This document shows positions 49,101-61,149 of a stretch of 64,000 bases of DNA, in pieces (positions within the stretch are counted from its first letter, which is position 1; each line of letters starts with the position of its first letter). This DNA is from Theocolax elegans (lineage: Eukaryota > Arthropoda > Insecta > Hymenoptera > Cerocephalidae), in assembly GCA_026168455.1 (NCBI GenBank), contig CM047428.1, positions 15,099,313 to 15,163,312 on the forward strand, read 5' to 3'. The position numbers and the translations under genes are program-made. Under the pieces are notes generated by a model, which was not told the DNA's origin, made no database searches, and worked only from the letters and a program-made list of their open reading frames with translations.

Positions 49101-49919
49101 GTTATGTATTTTCCCTCTTATAAACTGTATCGTCACCCTTTATGAGATATTATCTTATTTTATTACTTTTATACCGTGCTCAATTGATTGCGCGGCTATC
49201 TTTCTTCGTTACTCTCCATTTGTGTATATGTTGATCGGTCGACGATTTTCACTACACTCTACTGGATTTTAATTGTCCTATATGGAAAAAGATTCGTGTA
49301 ACATTTTTATTTTGGAAATATAAAGAATAGTAATGGAAAATGCGGAGTTTATTTTTATGGCCGGAAATAACATTATTCCATAGTTTTCAAATATATGTGC
49401 ATGAATATCATTGTTCGTCTACTCTCAAAATCTGCCCTCCATGAAGGTAAAGTTAGTGTAACTTTGACGTTTGCCTGAGCACGACGGTTCGGATCCTGCT
49501 TCCTTCGTCATGTAAATTTCAACGCTTTAAACACAATTAGTAATGTAATTACTAAATGTATATAATACTTTGATTAAATTATATTTTCTCATCTAATATA
49601 TCATTTACTATATCATAGTTTTAAAAAAATTAACTACGTGGAAAATAAATGCTTTTTAAATTACCAATCGCAAATTAACAATATATATTTCTCTTACTGA
49701 TTCATTATATAATAAAATAATATTTATTGCAATTGCGCATACTCGGAGTAAAAAATTCACGAGTGCGTCATATATATATAGGAATCGGGAATTACCTTCA
49801 GCCGCGTCATTTCTCACTATGTCTAAATACCTGCCGTAACGTTTAACGATCTGTAAAAGTTTCCTAAAATGTTGGTGGTATAATCTTAAAGATCGAGTAG
49901 AGGATAGGTAGAGGTTTTT

Positions 49920-50450
49920 CCTTCCCGCTGGCATGGCTCATCATCGCCGTATAAAGACCGCCTCCCCGTTTTCATTTTTCTTTTTTTTTTTTTTCGTCGT
50001 AATACTAGAAAACGAGCGATATTCGCTGCTCGCAAAATTTGTCTCCCACCCCCTCGCGAAATCGAGCGGTCGGTCCACGCCAAGTGGTAAGCCGAGTCCA
50101 TGCCAAGTAAGTACGTATCTTCTTCTCTCTCCCTCGAAACGAATGAATACGACTGCATTCGCGCGGCATCGTCTCTCGAGCGCGCGCCTGAGCATTTCGC
50201 ATCTCCATATATATATGTGTACCTTCTACTCTTTCTTCTTTTTTCCCCTCTCTCTCTCTCTCTCTCTCATTCTCTTTCTATCTGTTTTTTTTTATATGTA
50301 CATATACATATTCTCCGATGTGGATGAGGATCTACTCCTTTTTTCGTTATTTTCGCTCGGCCCACGAGAGCGGACGCGTCGCGGACTAAAGTGTTGTCTA
50401 GCCGTTTTATTTGTTTTCGCGGGTGCGCGAATTTAACGTATGCGACGTAT
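49920..50450. promoter_or_regulatory. GC/CT-rich island upstream of shakB set B
   Basis: CpG-rich block with a CT tract (50247-50268). The long + strand frame over it is Phe/Ser/Leu-repeat derived from T and CT runs. Possible distal promoter or noncoding exon. Confidence 0.25.
50247..50268. repeat. (CT)n microsatellite
   Basis: Eleven CT units. Confidence 0.85.
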
Positions 50451-53400
50451 CTTTCTACTTTTGGGTAGCGTGTACGACGATGTATCGAGTGTATATTTGT
50501 TACGATGCTTTACAGTTCACGTACGAAATCAACGAGAGTTACATTTTTCCTTATCTTTGTTGTTGTTGCCCACGTTGTTAAGGAATACACTTACGATATA
50601 TAGGCACATATCCGGTATTCTAAAATATCCGTCAATGTGTTGCTGTTACTTAAAGTGTTGTACTTGTTTACTCAGGTTCTTATCTACTCGACGGAATCAA
50701 GAATTTCGATTAATCTTCTTAAAATATTTAATGTATACCGTAAAGGTAGATCTCAAGATTAATCCTCATTGAAGTATTGTAACAGTTTTAATTTAAATAC
50801 TTTCGATTAAAAATTTTGATTCTTACATTATTTTCTTACTTTCAATTAATACATTGCTCACAAAATAATACTTCAAGTTTATAATTTTTGTTTGATATAT
50901 ACTCATTATTGGGTACATTAAATACACCTTCGTTCACATCAAAATTATTATTTAATGTCCAATCGGAATGTATCGATTCTGTCTTTGGTATAAAAGAAAA
51001 CTGTTTTTTTTTTGGAAATTCTACTAATCTTACTTAATCTTAATTAATAACGTTAAACTCTTAGCTACTGGTTTTTGGACATTTAAATAAATTGTGTTTT
51101 ATTCTATTTAAATGAAATAAAAAAAAGTTAATAAAACGATGTTTTATATATATATATATATATATGTAGGTACAAGTACATACATACATGTATACGTATC
51201 TACACATGAGAATTTAATCATTTAATATTATAGCTATAGAAATTATTAATTTTAGTCACTATTCACACAGTTATTTCAACGATCCAATTTGCAAACGCAA
51301 TTAGACTTCATTTGCCAAGTATACATAATAACTTGCGGTTTACATAGGATTTAACAAGATGTAACGTATAACGTTTTCATATCCGTTATATTATGTTCAA
51401 TCACGGGGATATTATTTAGTTATTTTTATTACACCAAATTAGTTAGAGTAAAAGGTATACAGTAGATTTATGAAAAAATGAACGATAAATATAATATTAC
51501 ATTTAAATTCATCTCATTTTTTTATTCACGTACGTCTCATTCGCAGTTCATATTTGTTAATTATAAAATGTAAATTCGATATTACACGTTTAACATGTTG
51601 TTAAAAGAAAACATTGACAGAGACAAAAAATGAATTTCGCTTGTATATATATATATGCGTCTAAGTTTTATTTCTCGCCGTTTGCAAGTAGCTTCTCATC
51701 GCGTAATGTATCACAAACCGGCAGTCGAAGTTGCTCTCGCGTGTGAATGAAAAAAGGAAATTCGAAGGGATTACAAAGTAAATATAGTCGGACGTCGGCG
51801 ATTTCTCGTTAAGTCAATCAAAGTCGTATTAAATTTACGCGCGGCATCGAGAGAACAATTTCGAATACACGTGTATGTATGTGTAAATATATATGTATAT
51901 ATGCATCTATGTACGTATACGTGTAGATACACATACGCGTTCAGTTTTACGAAGTTTTAACACTGTCCAAATATTTATTCGATTCTCGCGTTCGCGCTTT
52001 TTTTTTCTTCTTTCCTCTTGTTTTCAATGCCTCGTGCTAAGTGGATGGAAATGCTGCTTTTTTACGTATCCTCGATAACACAATTTTGCAAATGGCTACA
52101 AGTTGTTTATCTCCACCGCACCGAATATGTATATATATATATATGTATATACGTGTACTGTGGAATTTGGTGTTTTCATTGTTGTCGTGTAAACTTTATG
52201 TTTTCTAGCCGCCATTCTGTAATTCTGGCCAGTTAACGAGTTGTACGCGTGGGAATGGGTAATTTTTACCTTTTAAAATAAACGTAACAATTAATTACGG
52301 TTTATTATTTTAAAATTAATATAAATATTGCATTGTACGTCATTATTAATAATGTTAGTATTTAAAATGAGTTTTCATTCTTAAATTTATGGGATCTAGA
52401 CAAGCCAAAGCTGTTCTCTTAATTTCGGTGGCTGTGCCGTGCTCAATGTTTTAGAGCCACTGGCTTTTGTGTGTCTGATAAGCTCTCGAACAATGACTTT
52501 TATATGCGCATAAAACTAACTACAAATTAGAGATATTTTCGTATATGTACGTAATAATAGATAATGTATTATGCGTTGTCGATTTTTAACAAATTATAAC
52601 TAGTAATGCATTTTTCATTATTTATATTTACGAATTTTAGACACTATAGTGAAACCTCTAATTTAGTATTTATTAATTACTTAAATACTTTATAATATAA
52701 CAAAAGCTTTTGAAAGTTGAAAATTCTGTTAGTTTTATTTAAAAAAATGTATTATTAACTTCATTCCCCTAGAAATATTTATTTATTTCATTAAGGAACA
52801 TAAAAATCAAATATTGTAATTATAAACTGAGGTATCTTAGTAATTGATCGGTAAACATAGAAAGAGTATCATAAGTAGCAAACTGATTAAATGTATTTTT
52901 AAACTAATTTAAATAATATTTTTTAGCGTGAGTTGAGCACATTAAAATATCTACACACAAAATCCATTGTCTCGTAGTAAAGTAAATAAAAAGTAACAAG
53001 TCGATCGAGGAACCCGCGTTGCTGCGATTCCCAGGATAAAAAAAATATAAAAAATTTTGGGAATCGAAAGAGCGAGGTCTTCGTAAAACTTGGATAATCC
53101 TCTTTTGTAGAAATAGTACGGGAAGAGATCGTGAAAAAATGTGTCCCGAAGTTTGAATTTGAAATTCAAACAGAAGGCGAGATAGGACGCGATGCCCAGT
53201 AAATGACGAGAGAAAAGTTACCCGGAAGAATCGTACGAGAATGGCCTCGTGCTCGATTCCCAGGGTGGACCAGCAGCAACGACGCATCGTCAGATGACAG
53301 CCGACCAAGGAAGCGAATCCAGCTAGAGAATGTGCGGAGGATCTCGTACCCCGGAGCCTGGTGCGAACGAATCTCGCCCCGAGCTTCGGTGGGATCCTCG

Positions 53401-53562
53401 AACGTGCGAGTGCCTCGGTCAAGATGAGGATAGAGATTTCGTTATGTTGTTTTTTTCAAACTTGTGTTGAGTGCGCGATGTTCCTCGGTCCTTTCAACTG
53501 TACATTCGTATCGTAACTCGGTACTATCGGAATCGGGAATCGTTTCGCGCACACCCCCACAG

Positions 53563-53613
53563 ACACACACACACACGCACCCACGCACGTACGCACGCAC
53601 GCACACGCACACA
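53563..53613. repeat. CA/GCAC microsatellite in set B 5' UTR
   Basis: Imperfect (CA)n and GCAC units. They generate spurious Thr-His frames on the + strand and Val-Cys frames on the minus strand. Confidence 0.85.
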
Positions 53614-53674
53614 GACCGACGGACAAACGGATATCGAGAGCAGTTGGTCCAAACGCCTAGATTATAATCGCACC

Positions 53675-53698
53675 ATGAAAACAAGGAGACTCGTGTGA
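53675..53698 (+). CDS. upstream ORF (7 aa) before shakB set B start
   Basis: ATG in good context (accATGa) followed by six codons (KTRRLV) and TGA, closing 59 bases before the main ATG at 53758. If transcribed, it could reduce initiation or permit re-initiation at the main start. Confidence 0.35.
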   Translation: MKTRRLV

Positions 53699-53757
53699 TA
53701 GAGAACGGGAGCCGAGTTTGCGTTTGGGTGGATAGCGTCCCCGGGGTGTCCGCGAAG

Positions 53758-54120
53758 ATGTTGGACATATTTCGCGGCCTAAAGAGCCTTATAAAAATCT
53801 CGCACATTCACATCGACACTGCCGTATTTCGATTGCACTACAGTCTTACCGTGATCCTGCTAATCGCGTTCTCGTTGATCGTGACGACGCGACAATACGT
53901 GGGCAACCCGATCGACTGTATCCACAGTAAGGATTTACCCGAGGACGTGCTCAACACCTATTGCTGGATCCACAGCACCTATACCATTACTGCAGCTTAC
54001 AAGAAGAAGGAGGGATACGAAGTTCCCTTCCCCGGAGTTGACAACTCCAGGGCGTATCCTGAAAGCGAGCGGAAGGAGTACAGGTACTATCAGTGGGTCT
54101 GCTTCATGCTATTTCTACAG
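53758..54120 (+). CDS. shakB: shakB alternative N-terminus B: N-terminus, TM1, EC1
   Basis: A single exon of 121 codons starting [17 protein letters not shown], nearly the Drosophila ShakB lethal-form N-terminus. TM1 is at residues about 28-43 ([16 protein letters not shown]), followed by [10 protein letters not shown] with the first EC1 Cys at 54, [17 protein letters not shown] with the second at 69, VPFPGV, and [12 protein letters not shown] at 110-121. The donor gtaatt follows Gln in phase 0. The start is the only ATG in frame near the family N-terminus; the frame extends upstream only through a GTG. This form is closer to canonical ShakB than set A. Confidence 0.95.
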
Positions 54121-54204
54121 GTAATTCTATAGTCATTTTTTTATTTTTATCCTCGTATCGTTTTTATATTGCGAATTTGGATGTCTTCACCCCGTCAATT
54201 ACAT

Positions 54205-55288
54205 GATACGTATGTGTGTGTATATGTATATATACATGAGTGGTTCTCTGTGAAATCAAAGATGAAAAAAATTAATATTGTTATAACTGTGGGAATATGC
54301 TTTAGAGGTGTCCAGTAGTTCTCTTGAATTCCTTCAGATTTTCCCAAAATATCTGGGAAAATTGCCCGAAGTATCAATAGAAATGTATATTTGTTGCCTT
54401 ATAATGATGAATCTGTTAGCATGATCATTGTAAAACAAATTCATGCAGTTACCTTGGAGTGGTAGAAAAGCATCTCCACTTCAAGTAGTATCAATCTAAT
54501 CTCCTATAACCTGTTAAAAATTAAAATATTTTGATCAAAAGTGGTCTTAATGGTCTAGACCCACTCTGGAAATTTATAGGCAGTTTCTTTAAACAATATT
54601 TGGTTTTCAGAGTCCGGGGTAGCAAGTGCTGATTTTCACTATTAAGGGTTTAAATGGCTTACAAGAGTGTGACAACATATATTTATGTGCTTAAAAGTAT
54701 TTTTAATGAAAAGTTCAGAAAATTTTACAAAAAAAAATCATGTTTATGTTTTTAGTAAAAAATGCATCCCCTGGGAGCTAAAAATTCATGAAAATGGGCA
54801 TATAATGCAAAAAAGTGCTAAAATGTCAACTTTGACTCTCTGTAACTTAAAATAATGGCCCAGAAAAAATCTGAAGAAATTCAGGAGAACTACTGGACAC
54901 CTCTAAAACATATTCCCACAGTTATACACTGAAATAATTTTCGGACGTTCGCTGTAAGACTAGTACATCCGAGTTCCAAAAAGCGTTGCAGTTTTCGTCT
55001 ACTCGTTTTGGGTATAGCAGCCATTCAAAAATTGTGCGGCAGTTGTTCTAGAACAGCGCTGCTGTCGTCTGAAATGCGCAGTATATACTATTTCTGCCAT
55101 TGTTTTTATGTTTTTGGGTAGCCGAGATCCAAAAAGCAGGAGAGTTGTTGCACAAAAATCATGTATGACAACCCAATTGAACAAAAACAGAATAACCTCG
55201 AAAATTCTCTCAGTGTAGCAATATTCATTTTTTTCATCTTCGATTTCACAGAGAACCACCCATATATACACACATATACGAATCGGTG
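54205..55288. mobile_element. 1.1-kb foldback element with nested inverted arms
   Basis: Outer arms: gtggttctctgtgaaatcaa then agatgaaaaaaattaat (about 54,240-54,276) against the inverse at about 55,225-55,265, extending through tatatgtgtgtat-type ends. Inner arms: taactgtgggaatatgcttt then agaggtgtccagtagttct (about 54,285-54,350) against the inverse at about 54,862-54,928. The left arms are contiguous, but about 275 bases separate the right arms, consistent with an insertion or an unequal structure. No transposase frame. Confidence 0.7.
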
Positions 55289-56049
55289 ACAAAGTGTTGT
55301 ATAGGTAATCGGTGTAGGGATCGTATCCTTACTGTTCACGCAGTTTACAATCAATCTTTCACGTACAAAGTCATTTGATATTCCCTAACTTTCAAAGAAA
55401 ATTACTGAATTTCCTCGAACTACTTTAGTAGTTGCACTTATGATCTAAGGAGTTTCAAAACCAAGACTCCCTAATTTGAGGTCGTCGATACGTATTTCTC
55501 TCGTTACCATTTATTGACGTTCACCAACTGATCAAAGTGTAAACGATCTTTTATCAATTGTTAAACTTGACCAATTTCCGACTATAATGCACTTTTTTTT
55601 AAATATACTAAGGTAATACATTCTTCTTAGGATTCGTGCTTATAATTATAGTTTTTATTGAAAATGTAAAATATTATTACAATTATTAATATGAAGTGTA
55701 CTTGAAAAAGCTCCTTGTTTTATCACTTCAATTAAAATATACAAACTTTTGAATTTCTCTTTAAGATTCGAAATTTTTTAGTTGAAAAATTAAATTCGAT
55801 TAATATCAACTAATAGAATAGAATTCCGTTAGTTGTGAATTTTAAATACTGCGCAAAAAGTGCTTATCGATTTCACGTAGATATAATAAAATGATACGAT
55901 GTTTCATCTAAAGCGCAACCCATTGTACGTTGTCACATGTATAATGTGTGGCCTAGCATATTTGAATAATGTCGTACAACGTTCGACACTGTTTAGATCG
56001 AAACGTTCAATCATTCGCGGTAAATCCTTAAAATACCAAGAATGCCAAA

Positions 56050-56350
56050 GTGACACTCGAGAGCTCAATATTTCGTCGAGGTACAAAGACAAGAATTTTT
56101 CCTCGCGCACGCATCACCGTCTCACCGAGAGAGCGTCTCGCGTTCAAAGCCCTAACTCACGTTCCTTCGCGTCTTCATTTTTTATACGCCCCGTCCGGAG
56201 ATAGTCGATTTTACGAGTCCCGGGTGATTTGTGCTTCCTCGCGTGTGGGAGACGCGCGCGCATTTGCCTCCTTTCTGCCTTTTTCATCGAATTTTTAATC
56301 AGCCACGACCAAGTTTACGGGCTTTCGGATTGCGTGCCTCATACGTGCGA
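56050..56350. other. CpG-rich patch in shakB intron
   Basis: High-complexity, CpG-rich, with short overlapping frames and no recognised domain. Possible regulatory DNA. Confidence 0.25.
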
Positions 56351-56999
56351 CAAATATATACACACGCGCTCCAAAGACACGTGGTAGGAAAATACAACGG
56401 AGATACGTACTCGCTTTGCGAAGGACCGTTTGGACCTTATACTTCAAATATAATCAAAATATTTTACAAACGTTACGACAGTTTTGTAGTATATACTTAC
56501 AACTAAATTTGGATGTAGATATCCAGTTTATATACATATATAAATATAGCAATTGAAAAGATCTTACAATTGTTATTTTTTTAACAAAGTGGCTAACTGT
56601 TTTTAAAAAAATATTCTTGATTAATTTAAACCGAACTACCGTAATTTCATGTTTATATTATCAAAAATTACCAAAATCGAATGTTATTTAAAAAAACAAA
56701 ATAACTAGTAAAAAGTGAGAATGATTGCATTATAATTTAAAAAATTTAGTTTTTCTTCTCTGGATACATATATTTAGGAACAATATAATAGAATAGAAAT
56801 AGAATAACATTAGGAAGAATCGTTCAACGAAATGACATACGATTTTAACCAAAGAAACATGCGTATAAAATGCGAGCGTGAATATATATAAAACGGTGTA
56901 TAACCAAATCAATGAATCTTTGATTGTCACCATGATGCGGAAAGAGAAACTTGATCGAATCGAAGGGTAATACTTTAACGCGGTATTAAATTGCAAAAT

Positions 57000-57420
57000 C
57001 CCGTAGTTCCTCGATGAGAGCGAGTCGAAATTTCTCCCGAGGCCATGTCTTCCCTTCCGATCGAAGAAAACCCACAAGGCGAATATCTTCCCCTTCTTCT
57101 TTGGGATCGGACAGCGCTCGAGAAAGGATCGGATAGTCCCGGTGTTTCATTGGTGTGCACGCAAGCCGCTATCGTTCGGGAATCTCGCGTCACGACGATT
57201 ATCCCATCCGCGCAATGACAAAGCCCGCATAACGAATGATCTTTTGTTCCCGAACGATAGATCCCTGGGGCTGGATCTCGAGTATTGTACCGTTACCGCG
57301 AGGTTATACCTTCTCGCCGCTCTTGAACGCTGATATGACCGACAGCAACTCTCGTTTACCCTTCCCCCCCCCCTCTCTCGCTCTTCCTACAGTCAGTTTC
57401 TTGACTAGTATCACTCAAGA
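57000..57420. other. CpG-rich patch in shakB intron
   Basis: High-complexity GC-rich block. The repeated word ttcgggaatc/cccgaacgat gives it short internal inversions. No family recognised in the frames on either strand. Confidence 0.25.
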
Positions 57421-58499
57421 TGGTGAGAAGACGGAATTAAATTGATTCGATAATCATACAGAATTCCATTTGCTTACCTCTTGTAACTACTACGAGGGAG
57501 GTCTTTACGGTGTATGCCATTGAACCCATGCAGGTGAAATTATATTTCACTTTTTACTTTTTTCACTTTCATACAGGGTGATTTTGAAGTGAAAAACTAT
57601 TTCTACGTATATAAACGAAACGTGGAATATATAATACATTTAACATCTTCAAATGTTTTTATTTGAATGTTATTTGACGGGAATGAAATTAAACATTGTT
57701 TGTCAGTTATAGAAATAAGAGTAAAAATCAAACGTAATTTCGTTATTATTTACCTATACTTTTCAGAATATAATACAACATTTTTATCGTTATTACCGGT
57801 ATTGAAATGTATTTTTCAATGTTACTATTGTAGAAAATTAATAACAATAACAGTATTCGAATTATTATAAAATGGTGTAGTTATATACGTGTATCCGGCA
57901 AAGTATTAGTTTGTAAAAAGTGTATGATTTGATATTTGAGCCTGTAAGGTACACAAGTGAAGGTAAGAAATATAAGGGTCATAAAGTACAGAGAAAATGT
58001 AGAGAGTGTATCTGCTACATCTGCAAGTAGATACATATCAAAAATGGTTATACGCGACTTACTAAATTTGGTACTTATCTACTCACATATTTCTTCTCCT
58101 TGTTCGAAAAGGACAAATATTTCCACACTATAATACAACAAATTACGTACCGCGGTATTTACGTTGTACACTACCTACAACCTTTCTTACACGTCGAAAC
58201 TATTTTACTCGGTGTGCATAGATACATATTTTTCATTTCGACATTCGATTCTTTCAATGAAATACCGTATCGAATCGTATATAAGCGAACGATTATTTCT
58301 ACGTAAAAAAAAATGAAATGTGCAAAGTACAAATAAAACGAAACATTTTAATTAGCGGAAAAGTCCTTTGGAAAAGGTTAACTAATTCAACTGGAGGATC
58401 TAAATGTACCGAATCGTTGAAAGTATTCAATTTCCTGGAGGCACTTGATCTTCGGTACTATTATACGTAACAGTGTAAAAACGAAAGGGAGCAATTCCA

Positions 58500-58701
58500 T
58501 GCCGAGTTGAACGACTCGCAACAGTATCCTCGATCGATGAGCGATGCTTTTCGACAAATATCCAGGAGAAAAAAAAGATCGCAAAAACTTCGAGTCCTCC
58601 CATCTCTTCGAGTCTTTCGGAACGGCAGGGTTATATAGAAGAGAGACGGACTCGTATCGGCGAACCCTTGCAATTTAACATTTTGCCCGCCGGCAAGAGA
58701 C

Positions 58702-58741
<40 letters not shown>

Positions 58742-58870
58742 GAAAAAAGACCCGGAGAGAAGTCGGACGGGGCTGTTATGCGTGCCGCGCAAGTTTTTAC
58801 GCGGGACCGCGATCCCGAGCGTCGATGCCCGGGACATAAAGACCAAGGGAATACGAATGTTTATATGTAC
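58500..58870. promoter_or_regulatory. CpG-rich island with GA tract
   Basis: ttatatagaagag near 58,631 followed by CpG-rich DNA and a (GA)n tract at 58707-58738, similar in make-up to the 35.1- and 41.1-kb islands. Candidate promoter or GAGA-factor element. Confidence 0.25.
58707..58738. repeat. (GA)n microsatellite
   Basis: About 15 GA units. Confidence 0.9.
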
Positions 58871-60189
58871 ACGTGTTCTTTCTCTTTCTGTTTCTATACT
58901 TGCGACAGGGCTTACAATGTACATTCCGTGGAGGATTCTTATTTCCCTTTGTTTTCTATGATTTTGCTTATCTTTTCTTTTCGATTTTCAAACGCGAATA
59001 GTCTCGTGCGCAACGTGTAGCTATATACATATACAACGTCCCAAAATGTAACAAATTGTTTAATAATAAAGTAATTCGGTTAAATATTCACTTATTTATT
59101 TAATGGTCTACTCCTTTTTTTTCTCGAGATGTAATCAACCTCCGTCGTTTTACTTATATTATATATGTTTTTATTGCTTTAATGAAGCAAATAACTATAA
59201 TTCGAATGTTGATTGTATTCACTTACGTATTGGATCATGTATTATATAAATTATTATTTATCACTTTCCACTGTTGAAGGTGAATTTTTTAAAATGTTTT
59301 CGAGGTACATTTTGGGGTTCCTGTTTTAAGTTGACTCGTTAGCTCTCAGTTGCCTGGTTGCAGATACTCTAAAAATGTACTGGCCAAAAGTTACAACGAT
59401 AAGTGGCAATGGATACGGTATAGGTTCGGCGTATAGTAATTTTCTTCACCCTTAAGATAATTTCTTGATCATTTTTACGTTTAAATATTTATCGATATGT
59501 AATTGATTTAGTTGTTATAAATAAGAATTAAAAAATACTTTGTTAAACAGACAAAAGGATAACAATTTGTATATTTATTTATAGACAACAAACATATAGA
59601 CTTGCATAACAACATCGTATATGGTATATATACCAAATAACGCTAATTAAAGGATTTGAAAAAGTATTCGTTAGAATACTTTTTTCGAATACCGAGAATT
59701 TGATGAAAGTATTCGTTCAAATACTTTTTCGAATACCGAGTAGCATTTTTTAATATAATTAAATTTCATATATAAAATTATGAACTTAACTACTATGGAA
59801 AGGTATAGATCACACATAACCTCAATTCTGCGCAAAATTATATTTGTTTTTGTATATAATAATATCGGCCTCTCACGAACTAAATCCTTTACTTTAGAAT
59901 AAAGCAGGCACATTGTACTCTGTGTTCACTATGGTTGGTGGAATTTCCCAGAGGATATATTTGTTTTTACTATATTTGTTTTTAATAAATTTGCTTACTT
60001 TTGTTTTCAATTATAGTGCGACGCATCAGAGATGCTATTAATTATACGTTTATACGTTTATACTAATGACAAAATAGTAAGTAATGCAAATAATTTATAA
60101 AGTAATACAATTGCTACAAAATTACTAATATGAATCAAAAGATGTTTTAAAAAATATTGTTATACTGATATTATCAATAAAGGTATAGC

Positions 60190-60219
60190 CTGATGAGGAT
60201 GTAAGATATCCATCGAAAC
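60190..60219 (+). ncRNA. hammerhead-ribozyme-like core motif, copy 1
   Basis: CTGATGA at 60190-60196 and GAAAC at 60215-60219, separated by 18 bases in which gatg and catc can pair. These are the two invariant core strands of a hammerhead ribozyme, a feature of Penelope-like and other retroelements. Helix II fits imperfectly (one unpaired G) and I cannot find a convincing stem III partner or cleavage site nearby, so activity is doubtful. Confidence 0.2.
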
Positions 60220-61119
60220 GTCGCCAAATAAAAACATACATGGTTTGTTCATCAAAATCGAAAAAAAACCTAATCCTTTTAAACATACTGCATGGACGAC
60301 AAAATTAATCTATAAATTTTATATAATTTTAACTTTTATTTTTAAAAATGAAAATTGTAATTGTAATTGTAATTATAATTGTTACGTTCATTAGTAATAA
60401 AGATAACAATTATATATAATTTAATTATATTAAAAAATGCTACTCGGTATTCGAAAAAAGTATTCGATCGAATACTTTTTTCGAATACTTTTTATTTAGC
60501 GTTATTTGCTATATATACCATATACACTTGCATAACAACAATGTATATGGTATATATATACCAAATATCGCTAAATAAAAAGTATTCGAAAAAAGTATTC
60601 GATCGAATACTTTTTCGAATACCGAGAATTTGATGAAAGTATTCGATCAAATACTTTTTCGAATACCAAGTAGCATTTTTTAATATAATTAAATTTTATA
60701 TATAAAATTATGAACTTAACTACTATGGAAAGGTATAGATCACACATAACCTCAATTCTGCGCAAAATTATATTTGTTTTTGTATATAATAATATCGGCC
60801 TCTCACGAACTAAATCCTTTACTTTAGAATAAAGCAGGCACATTGTACTCTGTGTTCACTATGGTTGGTGGAATTTCCCAGAGGATATATTTGTTTTTAC
60901 TATATTTGTTTTTAATAAATTTGCTTACTTTTGTTTTCAATTATAGTGCGACGCATCAGAGATGCTATTAATTATACGTTTATACGTTTATACTAATGAC
61001 AAAATAGTAAGTAATGCAAATAATTTATAAAGTAATACAATTGCTACAAAATTACTAATATGAATCAAAAGATGTTTTAAAAAATATTGTTATACTGATA
61101 TTATCAATAAAGGTATAGC

Positions 61120-61149
61120 CTGATGAGGATGTAAGATATCCATCGAAAC
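61120..61149 (+). ncRNA. hammerhead-ribozyme-like core motif, copy 2
   Basis: Identical core and spacer at the 930-base offset, from the tandem duplication. Same caveats as copy 1. Confidence 0.2.

Larger units (their letters stand above)
19463..53400 (+). other. shakB: giant shakB intron / set B upstream region
   Basis: About 34 kb with no supported coding exon. It contains TE remnants (20.69, 21.8, 23.0, 24.1, 28.2, 30.7, 43.7-44.6, 44.9, 48.0 kb), a satellite array (24.74-25.72 kb), microsatellites, and GC-rich or high-complexity islands (29.05-29.3, 35.08-35.7, 37.7-38.1, 41.1-41.35, 45.8-46.2, 47.4-47.75, 48.3-49.1, 49.9-50.45 kb) that are candidates for enhancers or noncoding transcripts. 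Every open frame I examined is either low-complexity or lacks any recognisable family. Confidence 0.6.
53190..53757 (+). promoter_or_regulatory. shakB: promoter/5' UTR region of shakB set B
   Basis: CpG-rich block ending at the set B ATG. It contains a CA/GCAC tract (about 53563-53613). Two short upstream frames lie in it, 53478-53516 (12 residues) and 53675-53698 (MKTRRLV, in a strong accATGa context), both closed before the main start. No TATA box is obvious, and the transcription start is unknown. Confidence 0.45.

Noticed and set aside
49933..50436. 167-residue + strand frame
   Set aside because: Phe and Ser-Leu runs from T and CT tracts; opposite-strand frames equally long; no family resemblance.
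52904..53422. 172-residue minus-strand frame upstream of shakB set B
   Set aside because: No recognisable domain, overlaps a + strand frame in the CpG-rich promoter region; most likely chance.
57540..57600. catacagggtgattttgaag as a transposon terminus
   Set aside because: Resembles CAGGGTG-type ends common in insect repeats, but no partner terminus or second copy was seen in the window.
59671..60843. 80- and 90-residue minus-strand frames repeated at 930-base spacing
   Set aside because: They are similar because the DNA is duplicated; codon use and lack of any domain argue against a protein.
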